A stretch of 64,000 bases of DNA, from assembly GCF_001411805.1 (NCBI RefSeq), contig NZ_CP007213.1, forward strand, positions 2,480,001 through 2,544,000, written 5' to 3'. The notes below the pieces were generated by a model. It was not told where the DNA came from, ran no database searches, and worked only from the letters and a program-made list of their open reading frames with translations. Positions 17,237 through 26,273 of this stretch are shown here, in pieces; positions within the stretch are counted from its first letter, which is position 1; each line of letters begins with the position of its first letter. This DNA is from Burkholderia plantarii (GTDB lineage: Bacteria > Pseudomonadota > Gammaproteobacteria > Burkholderiales > Burkholderiaceae). The position numbers and the translations under genes are program-made.

Positions 17237-17895
17237 TCCGCACCCGGCGCGCGGCGATCCACTCCCGCCGCGCGCCGATGCCGGCCCGCGAAAGCCGCCT
17301 TGCAGCGCCCCGACCCTGGTCTGACGAAAGCTCGGCATCGCGCTGTCGGGCAGCTTTCCGCCCCCGCCGCGCGATTCATCGATCCGGTAGATCGCTGCCA
17401 TCAAAATATCTCATATAACAAAATGAAATCGATGGCATAGTCGCGAGCTTCGATATCCGGCGGTTCCCGAACCGCCGCCAAGCACCAAGCCAGCGCGTCC
17501 CGATCACGCCAGCCAGGTGCCGCGCCCGGGCCACGCCGGCACCGCGCCCACTCCGGCGCCGGCCACGCACGCCACGGCGCGTCGACCTTCAGCCCGAACC
17601 GCGAACGACGCCACGACCGTCACCGTTCGCCGCGTTTCACTGAGCCGTATTCCCCATGCCGGAGGGCGCGCGTTCGCCCGCCGCCGGCCGATCGATTCCC
17701 TGACGAAATCCGAGACAGCGCGCCAACGAAATCGCCGTAATCCGCTTACAGATAGAGATGATTCTCATTCCAATTGCGCCAGTCGTTCGCCGACAAACCG
17801 GCAGGAACGAGGCATCCGCGAGACGCGTCCGTACCCGTCCGCCAGCCGCGCCCCCGACCGCAACCCGTTTCGACAACACCAAGGAACACCGCATC
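17237..17895. other. 659-bp spacer before the TonB-dependent receptor gene
   Basis: No credible gene is seen. A short A+T-rich patch at 17400-17435 (ATCTCATATAACAAAATG) stands out from its surroundings. The Fur-like box is at 17750-17771. Confidence 0.55.
17750..17771. promoter_or_regulatory. Fur-box-like site
   Basis: AGATAGAGATGATTCTCATT resembles the GATAATGATAATCATTATC consensus, with the core GATGATTCTCATT best. It lies about 125 bp upstream of the start codon of a TonB-dependent receptor, as expected for iron repression. Confidence 0.6.
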
Positions 17896-20016
17896 ATGGC
17901 AAGGATTGACCGCCATTTCACCGCCCCGCCCCGCCTGACCCGCTGCGCGGCGCTCGCCGCGCTCGCCTGCCTGTCGGTTGCCGATCCGGCGCTCGCGCAG
18001 GATGCCGACACGGCCCCGAAGGACTCGCAGAAGACCGCCGTGCTCGACACCATCAACGTGTCGGGCGACTGGCTCGGCAGCGGCCTGCAGAACAGCGTGA
18101 AGACCTTCGCGGGCGCGCGCACCGTGGTCGATCACCGGCAGATCGAGCAGAGCGGCGCGTCGAGCATCGGCGACGTGCTGCGCCGCGTGCCGGGCGTGCA
18201 GGCCACCGACAACTCGGGCTCGGCGGGCAGCGCGATCTCGCTGAACATCGGCGTGCGCGGCCTGACCGGCCGCTACGCGCCGCGCTCGACGATCCTGCTC
18301 GACGGCATTCCGCTCGCGTTCGCGCCCTACGGCCAGCCGCAGATGTCGTTCGCGCCGGTGAGCCTCGGCAACCTCGAGTCGATCGACGTGGTGCGCAGCG
18401 GCGGCTCGGTGCGCTACGGCCCGCAGAACGTGGGCGGCGTGATCAACTTCCGCACCCGCGACGTCCCGAACAAGCCGGGCCTGACGGCCGACGCGACGAT
18501 GCGCGAGAACATCTACACGCACGGCGGCGCGAGCACGCTCTACAGCACCTACCTCGGCACGCAGATGGACAACGGCCTCGGCGTGGCGCTGCTCTACTCG
18601 GGGATGGCGGGCCGCGACTGGCGCGTGGGCAGCGACGAGAGCGTGAACGACCTCGCGCTGAAGTGGCGCTACGCACTCACGCCGTCCTCCGAGCTGTACG
18701 GCAAGTTCTCGTACTACGACGTCAAATCGCACACGCCGGGCGGCCTGACGGTGGCGCAGTTCAATGCCGACCCGTTCCAGAACACGCGCCCGACCGACTT
18801 CTGGTACGGCGACCGCAAGGCGTTCGACGTCGGCTACCTGAATACGATCTCGGCGAACCAGGAGTTCGAGATCCGCACGTACTACAACGAGAGCTACCGC
18901 ACCAGTTCGCTGATCAACTCGGCGCGCACGCAGCTGCAGGACCAGCCGCGCACCTACTCGGTGTTCGGCATCGAGCCGCGCTACACGCAGCGCTTCACGC
19001 TCGGCCCGACCACGCACGACGTGACGGTGGGCTACCGCTACATCCGCGAGCGCGGCACCGACAACAGCTTCAACCAGTCGATCGCGAGCGGCGTGACCAG
19101 CGGCACCACGCGCTTCGACAACTCGACCGATGCGCACGCCGCCTACATCGACGACAAGATCGCGTTCGGCCGCTGGCGCCTCACGCCGGGCATCCGCTAC
19201 GAGCACATCGAATCGACGCGCCGCGACGACATCCTCAACCAGGACTTCGGCGCGAAGAACAACAAGCCGCTGCCCTCGGTAAGCCTGTCGTACCTGCTGA
19301 CGCCGGCGCTGACGCTGTTTACCGACTACAGCACCTCGTTCGGACCGGTGCAGAACCTGCAGCTCAATTCGCAGTCGGCCACCAACCCGCTCGCGCCGGA
19401 AACCGCGAAGACCTTCGAGGTGGGCGCGCGCTGGACCAGCCGGCGGATCCACGCCGAGGTCAGCGCGTTCAACATGCGCTTCGACAACCAGATCCTGCAG
19501 GTGGTGGGGGTCGTGCCGGCCACCTTCCAGAACATCGGCGCGACGCATCACCAGGGCATCGAATCGGCGTTCGACTACGCGTTCGCCGACGACGGCCCGC
19601 TGCGCGGGCTCGACGCCTACGTGAACTTCACCTACACCAAGGCGATCCAGGAATCGGGGCAGTTCTCGGGCCGCGACGTGCCGTTCTACTCGCGCTTCAC
19701 CGATACGCTCGGCATGCGCTATCAGCGCGGCGACTGGACCTTCAACCTGTCGAGCACGCACCAGAGCGCGCAGTATTCGGACACGGCCAACACGGTGGCC
19801 GAATCGGCGGACGGCAGCGTCGGCCGCGTGCCGGGCTTCCGCGTCTGGAACCTGCAGGCCGACTGGAAGATCCCGCACTGGAAGGGCAGCACGCTGACGG
19901 CCGGCATCAACAACCTCGGCGACGCGCGCTACTACACGCGCAACGTGGACGGCAACGCGGGCCGGATGGTGGGCGCGCCGCGCATGGTCTACGTGCAGGG
20001 ACACTTCGTCTACTGA
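17896..20016 (+). CDS. TonB-dependent outer membrane receptor (ferric siderophore type)
   Basis: A 706-residue outer-membrane transporter energised by TonB. A signal peptide ends near ALAQ at about residue 34. A TonB-box-like stretch DTINVSG follows near 50, then the plug domain (QSGASSIGDVLRRVPGVQA, GLTGRYAPRSTILLDGIPL, SGGSVRYGPQNVGGVINF). The long beta-barrel ends in an aromatic residue (GHFVY). It most resembles FecA-like ferric carboxylate or siderophore receptors. The ATG at 17896 is preceded by AAGGA. A Fur-like box upstream supports an iron role. No FecI/FecR pair or siderophore genes lie beside it, so the ligand is unknown. Confidence 0.93.
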   Translation: MARIDRHFTAPPRLTRCAALAALACLSVADPALAQDADTAPKDSQKTAVLDTINVSGDWLGSGLQNSVKTFAGARTVVDHRQIEQSGASSIGDVLRRVPGVQATDNSGSAGSAISLNIGVRGLTGRYAPRSTILLDGIPLAFAPYGQPQMSFAPVSLGNLESIDVVRSGGSVRYGPQNVGGVINFRTRDVPNKPGLTADATMRENIYTHGGASTLYSTYLGTQMDNGLGVALLYSGMAGRDWRVGSDESVNDLALKWRYALTPSSELYGKFSYYDVKSHTPGGLTVAQFNADPFQNTRPTDFWYGDRKAFDVGYLNTISANQEFEIRTYYNESYRTSSLINSARTQLQDQPRTYSVFGIEPRYTQRFTLGPTTHDVTVGYRYIRERGTDNSFNQSIASGVTSGTTRFDNSTDAHAAYIDDKIAFGRWRLTPGIRYEHIESTRRDDILNQDFGAKNNKPLPSVSLSYLLTPALTLFTDYSTSFGPVQNLQLNSQSATNPLAPETAKTFEVGARWTSRRIHAEVSAFNMRFDNQILQVVGVVPATFQNIGATHHQGIESAFDYAFADDGPLRGLDAYVNFTYTKAIQESGQFSGRDVPFYSRFTDTLGMRYQRGDWTFNLSSTHQSAQYSDTANTVAESADGSVGRVPGFRVWNLQADWKIPHWKGSTLTAGINNLGDARYYTRNVDGNAGRMVGAPRMVYVQGHFVY

Positions 20017-20035
20017 GCGTGACAGGCCCGCCAGA

Positions 20036-20068
20036 CGGCGGGCGGCGGGCGGCGGGCGGCGGGCGGCG
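20036..20068. repeat. Heptamer repeat CGGCGGG x4.7
   Basis: Four exact copies of CGGCGGG plus five bases of a fifth start 19 bp after the receptor stop codon. Noncoding; prone to slippage. Confidence 0.75.
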
Positions 20069-20161
20069 CGCGAGGATACGCGGCGCGGGCACGGCGGGCA
20101 GCGCATCGCGCGCCGCCCGCCGCTCAGCCGGCTCGCGCCCGACGTGCCGCCGGCCGCGTCG

Positions 20162-21022
20162 TCAGACGTGCTCGGCGAACCACGCGAGCTGCCGGGCGAT
20201 GCTGTTGTCGAAATGCGTGCCGTCGTACATGTCGTAATGGCCGGCACCGGCCTCCACGTGGAGCGCCTTGGTTGCGGACGCAACGGCGTCGTGCAGCGCG
20301 ACGCCCTGCTCCGGCGGATTGACGCCGTCCTCGCCCGCCACCACCACCAGCACCGGGCAGGCGACGCGCGCCGCCGCCTCCGCCGGCTTGTAGTTCAGCA
20401 TCTCGCGCACGGTCAGGAACGGGATCTTGATGTCCATCGCCGGATATTGCCGGCGCATCGTCTCGACGAACGCCTTCGACTGCTCGTCGGTCAACACCTT
20501 CGTGATCGCGACGAACATCTCGCGGCCGGTGCCGGCCTTCTTCTCCTGCATGCGCTCGAGCATCGCGACGAACTCCTGGCGCTGCTCGCCGGACATATGG
20601 CGCGTGACCACCTGTTCGCCGTCGGCGAAGCTCAACTGGCTCACTACCGCCTTCACCGCCGGGTCGGCCGCCGCCGCGGCCAGCACGTGGCCGCCGCCGA
20701 GCGACGTGCCCCACAGCGCGACGCGCGCCGCGTCCAGGCCCGCCTGCGCCTTCACGAAGGCGAGCACGGTCGCGATGTCCTCGATCTGCAGCGCCGGCAC
20801 GAGGCGCCCCGCCTCGCCGCCGCTCGCGCCGAAGCCGCGATAGTCGAACGTGACGGCCCCATAGCCGGCCGCGACGAACGCCTCGGCGAAGCGCGGCAGC
20901 AGCACCTCCTGAATCCCGCAGAAGCCGTGGCACAGCACGATGACGGGGACCGGGCCGGGCGTGTCGGGGCGGCGCACGGTGATCGCGATCTCGTTGCCGG
21001 TTCGATGTGTAGTGATGTCCAT
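20162..21022 (-). CDS. Alpha/beta hydrolase (dienelactone hydrolase-like)
   Basis: A 286-residue cytosolic serine hydrolase. The oxyanion segment CHGFCGIQE lies near residue 33. The nucleophile elbow is GTSLGGG near residue 106, giving a G-x-S-x-G pattern, and the acid is in VVAGEDGVNPP. The catalytic His is likely in GAGHYDMYDG near residue 262. A hydrophobic AVTFDYRGFGASGGEAG segment is typical of X-Pro dipeptidyl-peptidase or acyl hydrolase-like enzymes. The ATG at 21020-21022 (MDITTHRTG) is the only start that avoids a long Arg-rich upstream frame. It is convergent with the TonB receptor gene. Substrate unknown. Confidence 0.87.
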   Translation of the reverse strand: MDITTHRTGNEIAITVRRPDTPGPVPVIVLCHGFCGIQEVLLPRFAEAFVAAGYGAVTFDYRGFGASGGEAGRLVPALQIEDIATVLAFVKAQAGLDAARVALWGTSLGGGHVLAAAAADPAVKAVVSQLSFADGEQVVTRHMSGEQRQEFVAMLERMQEKKAGTGREMFVAITKVLTDEQSKAFVETMRRQYPAMDIKIPFLTVREMLNYKPAEAAARVACPVLVVVAGEDGVNPPEQGVALHDAVASATKALHVEAGAGHYDMYDGTHFDNSIARQLAWFAEHV

Positions 21023-21453
21023 AGGATCGGAAGCTGGAAGTGGAAAAGCGATGGATCCGGCGGCGCGCGGCGCGGCCAGGCACGCGCCGCGTGGCCGCGG
21101 GCCGCCGGAAGGCGGCGCCCATGATACAAGAGGCGCCGCTCCGGCGCGCAAACGTTTCGCACCGGCTGCGGGCCGCCGTTTCGCACGCATGGGGGCGGGT
21201 TCGCGCCACGGGCCGGCGGCGGCGCCCGAGCGCCCGTGCGGAGCCGGCGAGGGCCGACACGCGGCGCGCCGGAAGACGGCCGGCCCGGTGCGCGTTCCGG
21301 AGCCGGTCCGAATTGATCAGTGATCCTGCCTATCTTCACGAAACCGAAGCCGCTCGCGTCGGGATGCGCGCCGGCCCCAGCCCGATCAAGCCGGGCGCCG
21401 CGCCGTCGCGCTATCATCGCCCGATCCCGCCCGCCCCTTGCACCACCTTCGCC

Positions 21454-22077
21454 ATGACCGAACCGCCCGCCCCCCTGCCCACCCCGCTGCTCGCCGGCCG
21501 TCTCGTCGAATTGCGCCCGCTGCGCCGCGCGCACGCACGCGCGCTGCTGGAGGCGGCGGCCGACGGCAGGCTATGGGATCTGAAGGTGACGGCCGTGCCC
21601 GACGCGAGCACCATCGACGCCTACCTCGACAAGGCCCTGCAAGGCGAGCAGGCCGGCACGGTCATGCCGTTCGTGATCGTGCGGCGCGACACGGGCGCCG
21701 TGGTCGGCAGCACGCGCTTCTGGAAGATCGATCGCGCGAACCGGAAACTGGAGATCGGCCACACCTGGCTCGCGGCCTCGGCGCAACGCTCGGGCATCAA
21801 CACGGAGGCGAAGTATCTGCTGCTCGCCCATGCGTTCGAGACGCTCGACTGCGTGCGCGTGCAACTCACGACCGACGAGCTGAACGAGAAGTCGCGGGCC
21901 GCGATCCTGCGCATCGGGGCGAAGTTCGAAGGCATCATCCGCCACGAGCGCATCATGCCGGACGGGCGCAAGCGCAACTCGGCGCGCTTCAGCCTGATCG
22001 ACAGCGAATGGCCGGAAACGAAGGCGATGCTGCGCACCCGGCTCGACCGCCGAATCGCCCGGCCGCCGGATCGCTAG
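21454..22077 (+). CDS. GNAT family N-acetyltransferase (RimJ/RimL-like)
   Basis: A 207-residue acetyl-CoA-dependent acyltransferase. The pattern follows Acetyltransf_3 proteins: LAGRLVELRPLRRAHARALL at the start and GAVVGSTRFWKIDRANRKLE near 85. The acetyl-CoA and substrate helix is LEIGHTWLAASAQRSGINTE, and the C-terminal part has RVQLTTDELNEKSRAAILR and GAKFEGIIRHERIMPDG. Relatives acetylate ribosomal protein N-termini, antibiotics or small amines. The ATG at 21454 gives the normal family length. It is convergent with a small GntR-type gene. Confidence 0.9.
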   Translation: MTEPPAPLPTPLLAGRLVELRPLRRAHARALLEAAADGRLWDLKVTAVPDASTIDAYLDKALQGEQAGTVMPFVIVRRDTGAVVGSTRFWKIDRANRKLEIGHTWLAASAQRSGINTEAKYLLLAHAFETLDCVRVQLTTDELNEKSRAAILRIGAKFEGIIRHERIMPDGRKRNSARFSLIDSEWPETKAMLRTRLDRRIARPPDR

Positions 22078-22126
22078 ATCGCGGCGGCGAAACCTGGCCG
22101 TTGCCGCAGCGCATCACGCGCCGGGA

Positions 22127-22441
22127 TCAGCTCAGCGAGTGGTCGAGCACGAGCGTGCCGCGCCCGGCGAAGCCCTTGATCAGGCCGCGCCGCGCCACCT
22201 CGCGAAACGCGGCATGAACGGTGTTCGGATGGAAACCGAGCGAATCGGCGATGGCCTGCTGGCTCGGCAGCCGGTCGCCGGGCCGGAACACGCCGGCGCG
22301 GATCGCCTCCTCGATCTGGTCCGCGATCGCGCGCGCGACGTGACCGCGGATACGCGCGAAGTCAGGGCGCCAGTCTTGCGCGAGACGTGGCGCGCGCGAT
22401 TCGCTGGCGCGGCCGACCATGGTTTCGATGTGTGCTTGCAT
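22127..22441 (-). CDS. GntR-type DNA-binding protein without effector domain
   Basis: A 104-residue protein that is little more than a GntR winged helix. ADQIEEAIRAGVFRPGDRLP, SQQAIADSLGFHPNTVHAAF and VARRGLIKGFAGRGTLV cover residues 38-100. The N-terminal 37 residues are unstructured and Arg-rich. GntR proteins normally carry a ligand domain of 100 residues or more; here the stop follows eight residues after the wing. It may be a truncated MocR/YtrA type or a genuine minimal regulator. It is divergent from the DUF2957 lipoprotein gene but 815 bp away. Confidence 0.8.
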   Translation of the reverse strand: MQAHIETMVGRASESRAPRLAQDWRPDFARIRGHVARAIADQIEEAIRAGVFRPGDRLPSQQAIADSLGFHPNTVHAAFREVARRGLIKGFAGRGTLVLDHSLS

Positions 22442-23255
22442 GCGCTATCCACCTAGTGTGAGTGCCCTTTCACGCCGGCAGGCTCGATGGTTGTCGATCG
22501 TCGGCGGCGACGGCCGCGCCGCGCCGACGATGCCGCGATTCTGACATCAAACGGTCGCCCGGTTCCAGCGCCATCGACATCGTCCGGCAACTGTCCCGAC
22601 GAGCCGGGACGCCGGCGATCCAGGCCGGCGGCGGGCCGTTTTGCTTCACCGCACCATGTCGATGAAAAAGCGGATCAATACGGCATTTTGTGCAGCGCGG
22701 CGCAACGACGGCACGCTCGCCATACCGTGCGATCTGTCAGACAAGTGAAAACGGAGCCGCGTTTGCTTCGTTTTAATTTTTTCGGCCACCCCTTTACCGG
22801 CGGGCGTTTTCGGCCATCCGTCCGTTTGGAATTCGACATCCATTTACTTGGTGGGCGGTCCGTATCATAGTTTCGCGAAACAAGATTCACCAATAACACT
22901 TGGCGCGTACCGACGGAGACATCGATGCTACGCACACATACCTGGGGCCAAGCGGGCACCGATCGCCCGTCATTCCCGCCGGAACGGACAGCGCGCACGA
23001 GGCGCTTCACGTCCTTCCTTTCGCCTTCATGGCATCCACATCCGATTATTGTCGGCCGCGGCGTCGCGATTCGCGACGGGCGCGGCGCCTGAACATGCAT
23101 TCGTAATTCCGGACGCGCAAGCCGGCACGCCCCGCAACCGGGTGCCGTCGGCCACGTACACGGAGATCGCCGGTCGAACCGCCGCATTCGCGAGCCGCTG
23201 TCGGGCTTGCATACGATCGACGAAAAACACCTGGTATCACCAACAAGGAGGGGGT
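22442..23255. other. 814-bp spacer without a credible gene
   Basis: The region is lower in G+C than its neighbours, with runs such as TTTTAATTTTTTCGG at 22771. The long minus-strand frame through it has an odd composition rich in Arg/Cys/Ser and no motif. It probably holds the promoters of the two divergent genes. Confidence 0.5.
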
Positions 23256-24866
23256 ATGTTCCGCAACACCAAGCCGCGCACCGCGCTGCTGTCCTGTTTC
23301 GTGCTCGCAATTCCGTTCTTCGCCGGATGTGGCGGCGGCGACAGCGGCGATGCGCCGGCCGCGATCCAGGTCCCGCAATGCTCGGGCAGCAGCTGCCCGG
23401 CCAGCGGCTCGACGACGACCACGACCGTCACCAACAAACTCTGTCCTGATGCGCTCGACTACTCGACCACCTACACCGGCGGCTCCGGCAGCGGCGAATA
23501 CATGAAGGTGCAGTTCGACACCACCAAGCTCACGTACCAGATGCAGTTCATCCTGTCGTCGGTGCCGACCAGCGCCGGCCAGGTGAACGTCACGCGCGCC
23601 GGCCAGACCATCACCGGCACGTTCCACCGCGCCACCACGCTGCCCACCGCCGAGCAGAACCGCTGCGCGTTCGTGCTCGACAACGGCACCTCGGCGGACG
23701 GCAGCTACTCGGTGACGATCAACCCCGCCGATCCGCCGACGCTGTTCGTCGGCAACGGCGTGGTGGGCGGCGGGATTCCGGGCGCGACGATCGAGTTCGA
23801 CGGCGTCGCGCTGCTCGGCAACCTCGGCGCCGTGCCGTCGCGCACGTTCGACTTCTTCCCGTTCATCGGCTTCACCGACACCGAGACCGACTTCACGAAG
23901 GTGGCGGGCAACTACAACGAACTGGGCGTCCACCTGTCGCCGACCGGCACCTCGTACCAGACGGCGAAGCCGCAAGGCTGGCAGCCCGACGTGATCAACT
24001 GGAACGAGACGCTGAACGCGGACGGCTCCTGCACGATCACGCCGGGCAGCGACTACTCGTGCCGTACCACCGGCACGCCTTGGGCGCTGCGCACCAACAC
24101 CGACGGCTCGCCCGACAACGTGTTCGTCAGCAAGCCGACCTCGGCCAGTTCGCCGTATCCGAGCGCGGGCCAGGGCCAGCCGATCGTGCTGCTGGCGCCG
24201 AGCCAGGCGCAGGGCATCATGATCGTCGGCAAGCTGCGCGGCGCGCTGGTGCCGATCGTGATCCGGGTGGGCCAGGCCTTCGTGCCGACCGACATCGCGG
24301 ACCTGCTGAACACCGTGGCGGACGCGGAAATCGGCATCTCGGCACTGGCGCCGGCCACGACGATCGCGTCGAACTCGCTCACGGGCGGCTTCATCGGCGC
24401 GACCAGCGCGTCGGCCTGCGGGATCGTGGCCAACGACGGCAACTCCGGCGCACCGGCCGTGGGCGATGCGAGCTTCAACGCCTCGCTGCCGCATCCGAAC
24501 CTGCCGGGCGTGTATAGCGGCACGTTCTTCGAGCCCACCGCCGGCAACTGCCTGGACGGCACCGCGGTCTCGACGTTCGGGGCGAACTACACGTCGACGC
24601 TGTTCAGCGGCGCGACGGCCGCGTTCATCGATCCGCTGACGTCCAACAGCACCAGCACGTTCTCGCTCGACTACACGCAGGCCACCCCGGGTCTCGTCAA
24701 GGTCACCGCGCTGCAGGACTTCGACGCGCGCAACAGCAGCGGCCCCGTCGCGATCTTCCACAGCGGTGACACCGGCTGGGCGATCAAGGTGGGCGAGGTC
24801 TACGCGATGGTGATGAACAACAGCCAGTACAACCCGTTCTTCACGGTCGGCGCGTTCGTGCAGTAA
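23256..24866 (+). CDS. DUF2957-type lipoprotein
   Basis: A 536-residue exported lipoprotein. The signal sequence ends in the lipobox FAGC with Cys25, followed by GGGDSGDA. The mature part is Thr/Ser/Gly-rich and beta-like, with conserved pieces such as FDFFPFIGFTDTETDF near 205 and GWAIKVGEVYAMVMNNS near the C-terminus. It looks like the DUF2957 family that I know mainly from Burkholderia, whose function is not established. The ATG at 23256 has an exceptionally strong ribosome binding site (AAGGAGGGGG). A stem-loop follows the stop codon. The next gene downstream is another exported protein. Confidence 0.8.
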   Translation: MFRNTKPRTALLSCFVLAIPFFAGCGGGDSGDAPAAIQVPQCSGSSCPASGSTTTTTVTNKLCPDALDYSTTYTGGSGSGEYMKVQFDTTKLTYQMQFILSSVPTSAGQVNVTRAGQTITGTFHRATTLPTAEQNRCAFVLDNGTSADGSYSVTINPADPPTLFVGNGVVGGGIPGATIEFDGVALLGNLGAVPSRTFDFFPFIGFTDTETDFTKVAGNYNELGVHLSPTGTSYQTAKPQGWQPDVINWNETLNADGSCTITPGSDYSCRTTGTPWALRTNTDGSPDNVFVSKPTSASSPYPSAGQGQPIVLLAPSQAQGIMIVGKLRGALVPIVIRVGQAFVPTDIADLLNTVADAEIGISALAPATTIASNSLTGGFIGATSASACGIVANDGNSGAPAVGDASFNASLPHPNLPGVYSGTFFEPTAGNCLDGTAVSTFGANYTSTLFSGATAAFIDPLTSNSTSTFSLDYTQATPGLVKVTALQDFDARNSSGPVAIFHSGDTGWAIKVGEVYAMVMNNSQYNPFFTVGAFVQ

Positions 24867-24888
24867 CGAAAAGACGGCAGCGAAACGA

Positions 24889-24917
24889 ATCGGCGGCAGC
24901 GTGTCTGTCGCCGATTT
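24889..24917 (+). terminator. Stem-loop after the DUF2957 gene
   Basis: AATCGGCG and CGCCGATT are perfect 8-bp arms with a 13-nt loop, 22 bp after the stop codon. Only a short TT follows, so termination efficiency is uncertain. The rest of the 324-bp gap to the next gene holds nothing I can name. Confidence 0.45.
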
Positions 24918-25190
24918 AGCAAACGAAATGATCGATAGGAGACCTATTGATCGAATGGTGATTCGAACGCGGCAGGGCGTGGCGTATCGATGATGCGCCG
25001 CGCGCCGGGAGCGTCGGATCAAGCGCCGGCAACGCGAGCCGAGGGGGCCGTCGGCCGGCACGACAGGACAGTTTCGACCGGGCGCATCCGCGCGGATGCA
25101 TCCGGTTTTTCGCGGAACGCGGGTGGTACGCCGCCCGAAGTCCGCTTACCCATGGCGGTTCGCCGCCAATCGTCAATTGAGGCACGCATC

Positions 25191-25712
25191 ATGACTATTC
25201 GAAAAGTGGCTTCCCTTGTCGTTGCTCTCGCTGTCTCGTCGGCGCTCGCCGCGCCGGCATTCGCCGTCACGGTGACGCTCGCCAACGGCAACCCGCTGAG
25301 CTCCTCCGGTGAGCCGTTCTCGGCCACCGGCGCCACCACGCTGACGAAGGGCACGATCAGCACCAGCTGCACCGCGACCTTCAACGGCATCATCACGTCG
25401 ACCGGCGCCGTCACCATCACGTCGACGACGTTCGGCGGCGGCGGCCTCTGCGGGCTGATCTCGGGCAGCGCCACCAGCACGGCGCCGTGGACCGGCCAGG
25501 CGGTGTCGCCCACGCAGCTGACGATCAGCAACGTGCAGGTCAGCGCTTCGCTGCTCGGCACCTGCGGCCCGAGCCCGGTCTCCACGGCCTTCAACAACGC
25601 TCAGTCGGGCACGACGCCGCCGTCGTCGCTGACGTTCAACGGCGCCACGCTGACGCCGAACTGCACGGTGAGCGGCATCGTCACCACCTCGCCGGCATTC
25701 AACGTGCAATAA
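25191..25712 (+). CDS. PraB-like secreted protein
   Basis: A 173-residue secreted protein. The signal peptide ends AAPAFA at about residue 25. The mature protein is Ser/Thr/Gly-rich beta material with paired cysteines (ISTSCTATFNGII, GGGGLCGLISG, LLGTCGPSP, LTPNCTVSGIVTTSPAF). This spacing resembles the Pseudomonas alkane-oxidation activator PraB, an extracellular protein; the similarity is from memory and not tested. The ATG at 25191 gives the signal peptide. It lies 324 bp downstream of the DUF2957 lipoprotein gene, and a good terminator follows. Confidence 0.65.
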   Translation: MTIRKVASLVVALAVSSALAAPAFAVTVTLANGNPLSSSGEPFSATGATTLTKGTISTSCTATFNGIITSTGAVTITSTTFGGGGLCGLISGSATSTAPWTGQAVSPTQLTISNVQVSASLLGTCGPSPVSTAFNNAQSGTTPPSSLTFNGATLTPNCTVSGIVTTSPAFNVQ

Positions 25713-25779
25713 GCGGCCAGGCAGGATGCGCGGTGCGCCGGGGCGTAGGGCCACGTTGCGGCGCGGTACGCGGTTACGG

Positions 25780-25812
25780 ACGGGATGGTGTCGCGCGCGC
25801 CGTCCCGTTTTT
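25780..25812 (+). terminator. Rho-independent terminator of the PraB-like gene
   Basis: ACGGGA and TCCCGT close a stem whose inner part can pair further (GGTG with CGCC), followed by TTTTTC. It lies 68 bp after the stop codon. Confidence 0.7.
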
Positions 25813-25941
25813 CATTGGCGCGCGCTCTTGCTCGCGGTTTCGCCCGCCGTTTTTTCGAGGCGCGGCCATACGGGAAGGCGACCCTGCCGCTCCGCACGGC
25901 GGCTTGCCTCGCGCGGGCCACGCGAATTGCGATCGCAGACG

Positions 25942-25975
25942 AAAAAAAAGCCGGCTCCCGACGGCCGGCCCGGTG
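25942..25975 (-). terminator. Rho-independent terminator (minus strand)
   Basis: Read on the minus strand, two GCCGGC arms flank an 8-nt loop and are followed by eight T residues. It is 20 bp past the stop codon of the 92-residue protein gene. Confidence 0.8.
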
Positions 25976-25994
25976 AAAACGGATGGATTCGCGC

Positions 25995-26273
25995 TCAGCG
26001 CCGCGCGGGCGCCACCGCGAGCGAATCGGTTTCCCTTGCGAGCCCGATCATCAGCGCGATCAACTCGACGAACTCGTCCTCGGGCAAGTGGTCCGCCCAC
26101 TGGTGATATTCGGCTTCGGACATGTCGAAGAACGCCTGACCCAGCTCGCGCACTTTCGCGACCGCCCGGTCGCGCGCCTCGGCATCCTCGAGCGAAGGCG
26201 GAAGGTTGTCGCCGAGTTTCTGGAAACGGTCCTGAATCTTCAGCTTCAGTTTGTATCCCGTAAGACCTCTCAT
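25995..26273 (-). CDS. Hypothetical protein, 92 residues
   Basis: Not recognised. It is an acidic, helical, cytosolic protein starting MRGLTGYKLKLKIQDRFQKL with no signal or membrane segment. The middle reads LPPSLEDAEARDRAVAKVRE, and the C-terminal half is WADHLPEDEFVELIALMIGL. The ATG at 26271-26273 follows GAGGTCAGGGG, a plausible ribosome binding site. A strong terminator follows, so it is expressed as a single gene. An FNR-type box lies about 200 bp upstream and could act on it. Confidence 0.7.
   Translation of the reverse strand: MRGLTGYKLKLKIQDRFQKLGDNLPPSLEDAEARDRAVAKVRELGQAFFDMSEAEYHQWADHLPEDEFVELIALMIGLARETDSLAVAPARR

Noticed and set aside
17376..17570. 64-residue minus-strand frame in the spacer before the TonB receptor
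   Set aside because: Arg-rich N-terminus, no motif and no start signal.
22675..23310. 211-residue minus-strand frame upstream of the DUF2957 gene
   Set aside because: Composition (Arg/Cys/Ser/Pro) is noise-like, it covers the likely promoter and ribosome binding site of the lipoprotein gene, and it has no domain.
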